Of a DNA stretch of 64,000 nucleotides, positions 30,901-39,425 are shown in pieces; the first letter of the stretch is position 1, and every line of letters begins with the position of its first letter. The position numbers and the translations under genes are program-made. Below the pieces are notes generated by a model. That model did not search any database and was not told where the DNA came from. It was given only the letters and a program-made list of their open reading frames with translations. Origin of the DNA: Dactylonectria macrodidyma (Eukaryota; Ascomycota; Sordariomycetes; Hypocreales; Nectriaceae); contig JAGMUV010000033.1 of the NCBI GenBank assembly GCA_020744425.1, positions 310,001 to 374,000 on the forward strand, in the 5' to 3' direction.

Positions 30901-31695
30901 CGAGACGACCAGAACCCCTACACAGCCGAGCTAGGGGCGATAGCAATGGCATTGCGATGCATGCCTGACGGATTACGGGACCGAAGGCTTACCATACTGT
31001 CAAGCGGCCAGTCAGCACTGAAGGCGATCGCGCGACCACGACAACAATCGGGACAGTGCGCCATCCGAGAAATCTACAACCACATCCGACGGCTAAGAAA
31101 AGGCAACAACAGGGTCAAGATGATTTGGGTACCCTCTCGGGATGATGCGTTCCCCTTGGGGCCCAAGGCGAAGAGACAGGCCCAGAGAGCAACTGAATCG
31201 GGGCGCATGCCAGAGACACAGCCGTACCAAGCCCGATCGACGCGGATAAGACTAGCGAGAGAGCAGCTACAACAGCACCAGACACTACCGGACAGAGTGG
31301 GCGGCTTCTCCAAGAGGGTTGACAAAGCGCTACCAGGAAAACACACAAAGGTGCTGTACGACGGACTGAAGAGGCGCGAAGCAGACACGCTTTCGCAGTT
31401 GCGCACGGGAATGGCGAGGATTAACAGCTACCTGTCGAGGATCGGTGCAGTGGAATCAGACTTGTGCGACTGTGGAAGGGCAGTCGAGACGATGGAACAT
31501 TTTCTCTTTCGATGCACCAAGTGGGACGCACAACGCGAAGGCATAAGACAAATCAGGCAAAGCGAGATAGGAAACCTATCGTTCTTTTTGGGAGGAAAGT
31601 CGGCATTGGACGGACCGAAGTGGTCACCTAACCTACAGGCGGTGCGAGCAACGATCAAATTTGCGATGAAGACAGGAAGGTTGGGAGTGAAGTAG
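27925..31695 (+). CDS. LINE ORF2: AP-endonuclease, reverse transcriptase, RNase H
   Basis: ORF2 (1256 aa from ATG 27925) overlaps the end of ORF1 by 20 bases, which suits reinitiation. The endonuclease shows AIAEPYAL, VILAGDFNRHD, STIDLMLA and GSDHRAI. The reverse transcriptase has WRPISLLSTLGKILE, SFDIKGAYNGV, GLPQGSPLSPVLF and the active site FVDDY. The C-terminus has a CCHC-type CDCGRAVETMEHFLFRC. The RNase H domain is damaged: TSASDRGG occurs where TDxS is expected and SSGQSAL where SDSQSAL is expected, so two catalytic Asp are missing. The other parts look active. Confidence 0.93.
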   Translation: MTAMCTNLQILQLNVGKRDAVQLSMMNDGDLRDYAVLAIAEPYALNIDGAVMTAPNNHRNWTRFIPTKRHEMRWPIRSMLWIRRDLEAEQVPIPSADLTGAIIRLPDRDVLVVSVYVEGSNENALRTAMEQLHRVMTGFRNSTGKRMDVILAGDFNRHDQLWGGDEVTGRRQGEADPIIDLMDEHGLLSLLPRGTKTWERSGAESTIDLMLASSELAEEMVHCGIHQTEHGSDHRAIRTEFDLTTPQRTAGPGLLFKNAPWNAIKERVKDQLAPLPWDGGVQAQTDRLMEAVLGAIHALVPRAKPSPYAKRWWTTDLTRLRKAYTYWRNLARAQRRAGHRQDNLESRARVAGKEYHDTIRRQKRAHWEDFLADGTNIWQAAKYLKPGGDMVGDKIPRLKRADGTTTQDKAEQAEELLTTFFPPLPATIEDEGPRPRRREVAMPDLTLEEVEEKVMAAKAWKAPGEDGVPAMVWKQLWPVVKERVMHLFRTSLDEGQLPDQWRSAKIIPLKKPDKGDYALAKAWRPISLLSTLGKILEAVVADRISYAAETFGLLPTNHFGARKRRSAEQALLLFQEQVYKAWRNRKVVSLASFDIKGAYNGVFDDRLLQRLEARGIPKKLVQWISAFCSNRTASIVVNDYTSEQRELPQAGLPQGSPLSPVLFLFFNADLVQSKINSKGGSMAFVDDYSAWVTGPTAEANRDGIQAIIDRALAWGKRSGATFEHDKTAIVHFTRVAERTSEAPFTINGEEVKPKAKAKLLGVIMDTGLRFKEHMAKAATKGLLAAMCLRRLRMLPPQAARQLFVATVAPAMDYASVVWAHARGERELKEFNRAQKIGARAITGAFQTVARAVAEAEANIQTVHERHALAGMKLYINMHTLPKKHPLATLKVSVSRRYISPMKRLALALGESGIGRMETIEAYAAPPWHPRVSLVCEADRKVAIAAANSVEDITIATSASDRGGMTGMGGIISHKAAGRENRVMARYSVTLGSRDDQNPYTAELGAIAMALRCMPDGLRDRRLTILSSGQSALKAIARPRQQSGQCAIREIYNHIRRLRKGNNRVKMIWVPSRDDAFPLGPKAKRQAQRATESGRMPETQPYQARSTRIRLAREQLQQHQTLPDRVGGFSKRVDKALPGKHTKVLYDGLKRREADTLSQLRTGMARINSYLSRIGAVESDLCDCGRAVETMEHFLFRCTKWDAQREGIRQIRQSEIGNLSFFLGGKSALDGPKWSPNLQAVRATIKFAMKTGRLGVK

Positions 31696-32002
31696 GAGAA
31701 TGGGACATACTAACAGCCGGAACCAGGAAACAGTGGCACAATACTAACACAGTACAGCCTCATTTTGACAGACTACGCTTCAGCTGCTGAGGATAGGATG
31801 CTGAACACTTGGAGAAATTGGCTTCAAGCAGGCCTGTCAGAGAGAGTCAAGCGAGGCCAAACGAAAGCGATCCAGGGAGAGAAAGTGGGGCTTTACTTGT
31901 GGTCAGGATTGAAGGTGGCAGAAATGTAAATAGCATAGCGTGTTCCATGGCCCTATGAGATCCGTTCTCCCGGGCGTAATAAATCTACTACTACTACTAC
32001 TA

Positions 32003-32280
32003 AACAAACCAGGGGTGCTGCGAGCCGCAGAAAGCTAGGCCCACTTCTTAGCAGCCATTGTCCAGTTGTTGCACGTTTTGCGGCCATCCATACAAATTGC
32101 TGGCCAATCAGAACCCGGGAAACTTATTGACCCCTGTCTGCACCAAACCCTTAATGTAGAGTCAGCCTTCGGCTGAATTACCCCTTTTCGGGCTTACATA
32201 ACAGATCTTATTTGCACAGCTAGCTGTGCAAAAAGTCACGTGGTCTTATTGGCACAGCTAGCTGTGCCTGTATGAGCCCC
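32003..32280. other. Intergenic with two long palindromes
   Basis: No gene is seen. 32211-32232 is a perfect 22-base palindrome with the core GCACAGCTAGCTGTGC; 32251-32268 is an 18-base palindrome with the same core. A small hairpin CAGCCTTCGGCTG lies at 32163-32175, the same sequence as in the Helitron 3' region. The palindromes end 12 bases before the MULE inverted repeat. Confidence 0.7.
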
Positions 32281-32974
32281 CTCACGGGTCCCATATTAGT
32301 CAGCATAACCCTAACCCTCTGCCTTGCTGCTTTATCCGTCTCCCTTCTGCTTCACCGCCTCACACCTCATCATATCTATCCTTACTTACTACTATTAATA
32401 AAATGAACTCTCTTCCTCCTCAACAGTGGTATTCATCACAAGAAGATCTTATTCTAGATCTCAATATCTGGGCAGCAATTGGAGGCTATAAATTTATAAC
32501 CAGAAGATCAACTACAGAAAGATCTGGTCGACTTACAGTTACCTACGCATGCAATCGATTTCGCACTGGCTGCCAATTTTCAATAGTAGCCAAGGAAGAA
32601 TCGAGTGGAAATTGGCTTCTTAAACATCGAACGGAAGCTCGATTTTGTGAACACAGTCATGAGCCCCAAGGCAAACCACAAGACAAGCGACAAGACGAAC
32701 CACAAGACGAACTACAAGACGAACCACAAGACAAGCCTCAAGCCAGGCCACAAAACAAGCGACAAGACAAGGGGCAAGACGAGCGGCAAGATGAGCGGCA
32801 AGATGAGCCGCAAGATAAGCCAACAAAAAGACTACCTACATGTAGCAAATGTCATATACAAGGCCATAGAAGAGGTGCAGGGTCCTGTCCGTTACGATAT
32901 AGAAGTAGCCCATAAGAAGATAAAGCAGCAAGGCAGAGGGTTAGGGTTATGCTGACTAATATGGGACCCGTGAG
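32281..32974. mobile_element. Non-autonomous MULE with 56-bp perfect TIRs
   Basis: 32281-32336 and the reverse complement of 32919-32974 are identical over 56 bp. Each TIR starts CTCACGGGTCCCATATTAG and contains AACCCTAACCCT. The 694-bp element encloses a reading frame with the N-terminal FAR1 domain and C-terminal knuckle of a MULE transposase, so it is a deletion derivative. A possible target duplication (TGTATGAGCCC left, TGTACGGACCC right, 8 of 11) is weak. Perfect TIRs point to recent movement. Confidence 0.88.
32403..32915 (+). CDS. FAR1-domain protein with Asp/Gln repeats and a zinc knuckle (MULE remnant)
   Basis: The 170-aa protein starts at ATG 32403. Residues 1-80 match a FAR1-type DNA-binding domain (WAAIGGYKF, CNRFRTGCQFSI, FCEHSHEP). 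Residues 85-145 are tandem DEPQDKxQ repeats. The C-terminus CSKCHIQGHRRGAGSCPLRY is the knuckle seen at the end of fungal Hop-like MULE transposases, and it resembles the one at 12.05 kb. The MULE catalytic domain is absent. The small protein could still bind DNA at the element ends and might compete with full-length transposase; that is inference. Confidence 0.75.
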   Translation: MNSLPPQQWYSSQEDLILDLNIWAAIGGYKFITRRSTTERSGRLTVTYACNRFRTGCQFSIVAKEESSGNWLLKHRTEARFCEHSHEPQGKPQDKRQDEPQDELQDEPQDKPQARPQNKRQDKGQDERQDERQDEPQDKPTKRLPTCSKCHIQGHRRGAGSCPLRYRSSP

Positions 32975-32989
32975 TGTACGGACCCGTGC

Positions 32990-33414
32990 ATCTATTGGGC
33001 CCCCCAATTGGTTACTGGATTACTAAGCAAGGCAGATATCCTCGGTTATCCAGGATGGCCTTGGACTTCCTGACGATCCAGCCGATGTCAGCTGAGTGTG
33101 AGAGGTTATTTTCAGCTGCTGGCAAGATGGTCTCGGGGTTGCGTACGAACCTAGATGCTGAGATTATCGCCATTTGTCAGGTCTTACGCTCTTGGTACCG
33201 TGCTGGCCTTATCAATGACCTGGATCCATTGCTTAAGTCACACCTCGAAAGTAAGCTGGATGCCGGCTGTGGGACTCTAAGCGACGACGAGCTGGCTCTT
33301 GCTGAGTCAAAATGGCTATTCGAGGGCGAGGACAGCGCCAGCGAGGTTGACGATTCATCACAGCAGCAAGAGGCTGAAGAGTTAGTGTCAACCTCTGAAA
33401 GTGAGGCTGAATAG
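32990..33414 (+). pseudogene. hAT transposase C-terminal fragment
   Basis: The frame encodes the hAT dimerisation domain: PIGYWITKQGRYPRLSRMAL, FLTIQPMSAECERLFSAAGK and then an acidic tail ending at 33414. Everything upstream is missing and the MULE right end lies 16 bases before it. Downstream, 33450-33590 contains several ATCCACT/AGTGGAT motifs in both orientations, as expected for hAT subterminal repeats, although no exact terminus was fixed. Confidence 0.8.
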
Positions 33415-33607
33415 GCGTCGACGAGGTTGTGAATAGCCTCAAAAGCCCACTTACAAAAATCCACTTATAAATCCACGTGTACATCCATTCCACTCCGGTC
33501 GAAAGTGTGCTACATCCACTTTGTAATTGCCTAAAAATGGTCCATCCACTCTACTTGGTCCAAAAGTGGAGTGGATGTAGTGGTTTCGAGCCTTGAAAAC
33601 AACACTT

Positions 33608-36600
33608 ATGTCCAAACTAGGCCCTCGCAAGCAAAAGGAACCTTCAAAGGAGCATAATTCGGGACCAAACTCTCTCCCGCCCGTTTCTCGCGGGGCATCA
33701 AAAAGCAGCAGCAATGTTTTCGTTGGTGGCACAACGAGAAAGGCAAGACCTCTTCTATTAGATGTTGCCTCTGATCCGACCAAGGCGCCTCAGATCTTAA
33801 AGCATCACCTTCAAAGACATATTGAGAAAGGACTCCGCGACAAGGAAGGAATCACCGAACCCCCAAAGCTACCATCTCTCGTCTTCAATCTTGATCCAGC
33901 AGAGAGGAATCGAGTCGCTCAGAACGTCAAATCTGGACGTGATCTTGTCGCAAGCATCACTCGGGACGAAAAGCAGACTGGGGATACTCTACACCAACCT
34001 AAATCCAAGGATCACACACCGGATGAGCCAAGGAAGGGTTCTTTAACCGTCGGCAAGAAAAAGAAGAAGTCGGTACGTTGGGAAGACGGTCCAGAGGTCC
34101 CACCACAGATGGACCCAGGCTCTGAATCGAGTCTTTTTATCGAACCTTTGACTGCGTCTCCTGAACAAGAAACTGTTCAACCAAAGCAAGAAGATGGCGA
34201 GGGGCCTACAGCGATCTTGAACCTGCCTCCCCCATCGTCTCTGATGACCAAATTACCGCCTGTCCAAGACGGCCTTTGCTCCAGAATTCATACTATTACC
34301 AGAGACGCGAGGTTCGGTCCTAAAGCTACAGGTTCCATTTCGCTCACCTTCGAAGGACAGTCGAGAGAAAGCATGCACCCGTGGCTATCTATGCTCGCAG
34401 GCACTGAACCGTTAGTCTTACACATACCTGCATAGCACAAGACTTTTGGAGCCAGACTTCGTCAAAACCCCTTTTTAGGGGCATCGTGACTAGTTGTGGC
34501 GACCTTGCTAGCCTCACATCTACCTCTGAACGGCTGAAGTTAGGATCGTTCGGTGTTCTTTGTCACCTAGGAGAGCTTTGCATCCTACTGCATCCATCAC
34601 AATGTGAGACATGGCAATTTCCAACCCAATCAGTGTTAAATCAACCTGTGCCAACCCAATCTCATGATAAAACTCTACTGAAGTTTATCATTTTTGAGGC
34701 CACCGGGTTCTTGGAAGCTTCTTCCCTTGCCCCTATTCCATTGCCACTGGATCATGGCAATGAAGATCTGCCTCCAGGTATGTCGCTCGCCCTCTTTCAA
34801 CGTGTTTTTGGGATTGATTATACCCAACTTCTGCCCAAAAGAGCGCAAAACACCACCAGACACCCCTTCTTCCTCGCATTTCCACGATCCGCCACTGCCG
34901 ATACCATGCTCCTGGCCCGGTGGCTTCGAATCTGCAACGCCGATTGCCAAATCCACACCAGCCATTTTCCCGGTCACTGGCAATACTTTATGACCCTCGA
35001 GGCAGGGATTGTCATCATAGACGATGACGCAGCTCGTTCCATCCGAAAGTTTCCTCGCATTAACGAGATCCTCGGTTGTAAGCCAGATAGGTTCGCATTC
35101 TGGGTGTTCACAAAGTCTTTGAGAACTCCAACACTCGTACCTCACGAGTCAAACTCATTTGCTGAGCTAGGCGCTATCCGTCTCCAACCAGCCTTGGAAT
35201 TTGGAACAGCTATCTTAGTGTCGCCTAGCTTCCTCGTTTCTCAGCCACGACAAGCTTTAGTGCTCTTCAGATGGCTCTGGAATCTCAATATGAAAGGCAA
35301 CGCTGTCAGGGCTGGTTACACACAAGGGAGTGAAGAGGTCGGCACACTGCTAGACAGCAGCTAGATAGTAGATTGATAGGTAGGTGGTCTAAGGTGACGG
35401 GACTGATCTCTGACTCTCTCTCTCACCTAGCTGTAACAGCTGCTCTTTATGCTGCCGGGCCTGACTAGGCCGGCGGCTTCCATCGGCCTCTGCCGGCGCT
35501 TGCGGCCCGGCTAGGACCTCTTCTGGTCTCAGCTACGTCTCGGCCGGCTGTGCCCTTTGGCTCCTGACAAACGCTGACCGGTACAGGCGAGCTCGACTTG
35601 TGGTGTGTGCTAAGTTCGACGAGTGGTTGTATGAGCTGGCCGTCGATAGTGCCAAGGGGAGACCGTCAAACCCCTCATCTGAAGGTGATATACACATACG
35701 AGGGGCAGCTCAGCACCCCCAGGAAATTGATGCTATGTTCCAGACATGGAGATTCGTGGGGAAACTGATCAATGAGCCCATGGAGCCAAGCCCATTGATT
35801 TTTGCCCCCGAATCTATTGATGGCAATGATGAGCAAAGCTTGGTTAACTGGTTTGGCTGGTGGTCTTCAATGAACATGGATCAGTTCCGGAAGTTTACTG
35901 TCCTTGGCAGTGAAGAAGAATCAGCGAGGCTTTCTCGGCGTATTTTGCGCCCCAGGTTTCTGCCATCAACAACGAACAATCCGGATGAGATGCGTTCAAA
36001 CCATGATCGAGAAGGCGTCCACGGGAAGACTATGCAACTTGTTCTCGACCAATCACGCATGACGCTTAAATCCCAGTCAAGAGCAATCATAAATGCCCTC
36101 GAGTCAATGATTAGCAATGCTAAATTTTGCGAACTCGAAATCTTCAAGTTCCCGGTCTCTTATTGGGACAGTAACATGGCCTTTCATTTTGGAGATTACC
36201 AGTCTCTATTCGCGACTTACTTGAAATGCTTCAAGTGGCTCAACCCTTTCGAGAAATTCACCTTCGCAAAGCGCAATACCATGACTGCATTGTTCTACAC
36301 GATTGAAGGGCCGTGGGATATCAAGCTCTATCCCCCTGGCGAAATGCCCACTCGCCGCCCTTGGATTGTCATGCACCGACCAAAGAATCTCCATTCGAAG
36401 CCTTGGATTGCGTCTGAGTTGTTAATATGGGATCCAACGCCTAACCAAAAGTTCAGCGATGGCGACGTGTACGAGGACGATCTCATCGAGGCGCAACGCG
36501 AAATGATTCGCTTCTTCCACCATCAGAATGCCACCAAAAACCCGAACCAACCGTTGGAGACTGTCTGGATTGCGGGGTTCGACGGCTCGTCAATTGGTCC

Positions 36601-37075
36601 AAACGCCGACCCGCTTGAAGAAACACTATTCACTTTACAGAAGTTTGTTGATGACTCCAGGATATGGCTGCCTGCTCCGGAAACTGCTCTGCTCCAGAGA
36701 GGCTGGAAAAAACTCAAACCAGGTAGTGCGCCTGCAGCACCAAGCCCCCCGCCACCGTCAGTCGATTCAATGGACATTGATGAGCCTGACGATGCGGGGC
36801 ATGATCATGGACAGAAGATGGTGACCATCTTCCATCCACCCCGCGCCAACATGAGGCTAGGGTCGACGAAATGCTTCAATCGACTGTATCAGTGCACAAT
36901 CGATTCTTACCAGAAAGTGCGAGCTGATGTCGAGCATCGTATGGAGTACACTTTCCAGCCGACGCAAGTTTGGTATCAAGACCAGGTGATGGAGGGCCGA
37001 GGCTTTGAACACATTTCGGTTTTGCCATGGCATGTCACTTTCAAGCGCTTCTTCATGCGACTTGATCTAGAATGA
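33608..37075 (+). pseudogene. Large chromatin-protein-like gene, split by a solo LTR
   Basis: Exons 33608..34410 and 34479..35303 join across a 68-bp intron (GTTAGT..TTTTTAG). The second exon is interrupted by a 266-bp solo LTR and continues at 35575..37075. Without the insertion the frame would be continuous (1042 codons). The N-terminal third is low-complexity and basic (GKKKKKSVRW). The rest resembles the conserved C-terminal region of large fungal chromodomain-type proteins, judged from FPGHWQYFMTLEAG, FAFWVFTKS, NWFGWWSSMNMDQF and VMHRPKNLHSKPW. No chromodomain is visible; an upstream part may have been lost at the hAT end at 33.6 kb. The family assignment is from memory and only moderately sure. 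Downstream codons remain undamaged. Confidence 0.65.
35304..35569. mobile_element. Solo LTR (266 bp) with 5-bp target duplication AACGC
   Basis: It begins TGTCAGGGCTGG and ends GGCTCCTGACA, so the ends are TGTCAGG/CCTGACA. AACGC stands directly before (35299-35303) and after (35570-35574). Removing the LTR and one AACGC restores an open frame across the site. The GC-rich interior has no gene. The start resembles that of the LTR at 38715 (TGTCAGGCCCGGC). Confidence 0.93.
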
Positions 37076-37884
37076 TATGAGGATTGGGAAAAAGTACGTG
37101 CGTGTTTGCTAGGTGCCAGTTGTTTCTCACACTTGGGAGTGTAGATAAGGGTATATTGTGCATAGTACAAGTTGTTCACATAGCTGTATAATTATCTCTC
37201 CTGGCCATACGCAGCCAGGGAGCGTGTATGTCTAGCCTCCACGACATTCCCTCTTCCGCTCCTGTTCACCTTGCTTTCGTAGGGAAATTCCGGGTGCTCA
37301 GTAGCACACCCTTCACCCGCCTAATGTTATGTCTTACTTTGCGGATCTCGTCTTCGGGTTCTGGTTTGCGAGTTCGGCCATACACGTGCCGGTCGACTGA
37401 CCCGTGTATGTCAAAGAGTCGAGATCGTCGCATAGGACGCCAACCAGCATCTTGATGCCATCCATGCTCTCGCTCTCGGATCGGAACTCGTCCTTCAGAC
37501 CAGACAGCGTCTTTGTAAGCCCAGTCAGCCTGTCCGCCTGAAGCTTGGCAGTCGACTCGGCGTCCTTCTCCTTCTCGTTGGATGCTGTCGTTGTTCAGTT
37601 GAAGACGGGCGGCGGCGACATCTCCAGTGTATGAAATTTGGACTCCTTTCCAGCCTGCAATTCTCTGCCGCCAGTGCTGTAACAGCCAAGGAATCATAGA
37701 CAACGGAGCTAATTCAAAATGAACCATCTCAAATTTTAATCTGATCTAAGTACATCTGAATGGCTCAGGGCTGAAATTTTCCAGCGTCCTTGAAGGTGTA
37801 GTCAGAAGGAGAAAGACAGTATCAAATACCTATCACATTGACCGTGAGTAGATATTTTCTCGCATGAACAAGGTAGCCCATACA
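37076..37884 (-). other. Degenerate coding remnant, probably coiled coil
   Basis: On the minus strand between about 37590 and 37320 one frame reads EKEKDAESTAKLQADRLTGL and GLKDEFRSESESMDG, which looks like a real coiled-coil protein. The frame shifts upstream (about 37595) to another open frame, and it ends soon after 37320. I do not recognise the family. The remainder of this stretch shows nothing. Confidence 0.3.
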
Positions 37885-38130
37885 TTACTTATCCAAAATC
37901 GCATGCCAATAGCCCCTTTCCAGAGGTCCCAACATACGCGATACCCGGCACAACTGGCGAAGATTCAACCTCGACAGAGATAAAATGACCAGGAAATTTA
38001 GACTGAAGACGAGCCAAGGAGATTTATCGAGAACACCAGAGGCGATGCCCAGCACAGGGAAGAAAAGAAGGAAAATAGCGTAGCTGTCAGGTTTGAGTCC
38101 TCGCTTCAGCCTCTGCAGAGGGGTCTGCAT
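37885..38130 (-). pseudogene. Ca2+/H+ exchanger (VCX1-like) N-terminal fragment
   Basis: The 81-residue frame has RGLKPDSYAIFLLFFPVLGI followed by WLVFSLNFLVILSLS, which resembles the first two membrane segments of fungal vacuolar calcium/proton exchangers. The reading then leaves the family pattern and stops. Only this N-terminal piece is present. Confidence 0.45.
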
Positions 38131-38289
38131 CTACCCACTTCTATCCACAACCACCTCAACAGTGATAGAATAGATGACCTACTAAGCCGACCTGAAGTTG
38201 AATTGATAGAAATAGAGCCTGTCTATCAACGTAGATGCCATCTACGGTGATACAGAACGCCTCAAACGCCGCAGCGGACCAAAGATATC

Positions 38290-38575
38290 CCGCAAACATC
38301 AGCCCCACAATCCCTCAACGCCATCATCAGACCATCCACCCCCATCTCCCTCATCGACCCGCTGGCCCAGTTCATCCTCAAGCGCCTCGATCTCCGTACT
38401 CCTAAGGGCGATCCCATTGTAGTCTTCCATCAAGCCGGCCTTAATCCATGATCTGATAGTCTGAGCGGCAGAGATCACATCTGCTCCAAGCCGTGTCCGG
38501 CGGATTGTGGCCATCTCCTTGAGTGCGCGAAGGCGCATTGGATGTATCGGACATGGATCTGATCCAATTAAAACC
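38290..38575 (-). pseudogene. hAT transposase C-terminal tail fragment
   Basis: The minus strand encodes MATIRRTRLGADVISAAQTI and SWIKAGLMEDYNG followed by an acidic tail. This is the same region as LRTNLDAEIIAICQVLRSWY in the 33-kb hAT fragment but from a different family member. Nothing else of that element is nearby. Confidence 0.6.
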
Positions 38576-38714
38576 GCGAAAAAAATAGTGACATTAGCTA
38601 ACAGGCATTTCTTGCCTATGATAGAAGTACCAACATTTAGGCTTTTTACAAATAGCTACGTTACAAGTCAGACAACCCCACATTGTTGATGTACCTATCT
38701 TCTTAGGGGCCCTT

Positions 38715-39037
38715 TGTCAGGCCCGGCTGTTGATGCTATTCGCATCTAGCTGTTGCAACGGGCCCTGTTTTCTAGGGCGTTGAACATGTTAGATTGGACC
38801 ATGCACCTGGCATCAGACCGGGTGGGCCATGTGATCAGTTGCCTAGCATTTTGCCACAAGGCTTAGGAATCAGCTTCTAGCTGATTCTACACAGCACAGA
38901 ATGGGTATATAAAGCTTGCTCTGATACCTCAGAACAAGAAGAGAAGAGGAGAACGGGTATACACATATAATACACACGATTGACATCATCAGAGTGCCAC
39001 GCTAGCTTTCCGACAGATGTATCCCAAGTATCTAACA
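38715..39037 (+). mobile_element. LTR-like segment with TATA box
   Basis: It starts TGTCAGGCCCGGC, has TATATAAAGC near 38917 and a purine-rich stretch after it, and may end TCTAACA at 39037 (an earlier end at CCGACA, 39014, is possible). The TGTCAGG start agrees with the solo LTR at 35304. No target duplication was found and no coding internal region follows, so it is probably a truncated or solo LTR. Confidence 0.5.
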
Positions 39038-39113
39038 GGGATTGCGGGATGTGGCGTAATTAGCCCACGGCAAGGACTTTTGAGCTCTTCCTCCGTATCT
39101 ATGCCTCTATATA

Positions 39114-39423
39114 CAGTGGGTGGCAGAAAGTCTTGGCCCCCTGACAGGTATCTTTTTTTAGTGTCCTCATGCCGCTTTAGGATAGCTGTAACCCTAGCAA
39201 TCCTGACCTCTGAGCTATCCTCAAGTTACAGTACGCATGTTGCTGGCATAGTTTATAATTAATGGATAATTTAGTGCTTGTCCACTATAACGCAGCAGCG
39301 CTCAGGTCAATCGGGTTGGTCTCTTTGTCCCGGAACTCTAAAGCAGCGAGCGGTATATGCCTATTTGAGCTAAGCCTATTTTCGGTACCTGGTAAGGGGG
39401 CTAAAACTTGTTGCCACCTACTG
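39114..39423. mobile_element. Tc1/mariner-type MITE, 310 bp, TA duplication
   Basis: The left end CAGTGGGTGGCAGAAAGTC and the inverted right end CAGTAGGTGGCAACAAGTT are related over about 37 bases (roughly 80 percent), both leading into GCCCCCT. TA flanks both ends (39112-39113 and 39424-39425), the target site of Tc1/mariner elements. No coding frame is present. Confidence 0.75.
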
Positions 39424-39425
39424 TA

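Larger units (their letters stand above)
26217..32002 (+). mobile_element. Tad-like LINE, near full length, with apparent 5' tRNA
   Basis: The element has 9-bp repeats at its 5' end, ORF1, ORF2, a 3' UTR with AATAAA at 31979 and a tail of six CTA units (31985-32002). The 11-mer TAAACAAACCA directly after the tail (32001-32011) also occurs at 26206-26216, six bases before the tRNA-Gly. If this is the target duplication,  the inserted unit begins at 26217 and includes the tRNA. Otherwise the LINE proper starts somewhere between 26310 and 26353. A 5' fragment of the same family is at 16.5-17.2 kb. Confidence 0.8.

Noticed and set aside
32309..32324. CCCTAA repeats as a sign of a chromosome end
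   Set aside because: Only two units, present in both inverted repeats of a transposon and in the middle of the window; not a telomere.
32269..32985. 11-bp target duplication for the MULE (TGTATGAGCCC / TGTACGGACCC)
   Set aside because: Three mismatches in eleven bases and a one-base offset, while the inverted repeats are perfect; too weak to claim.
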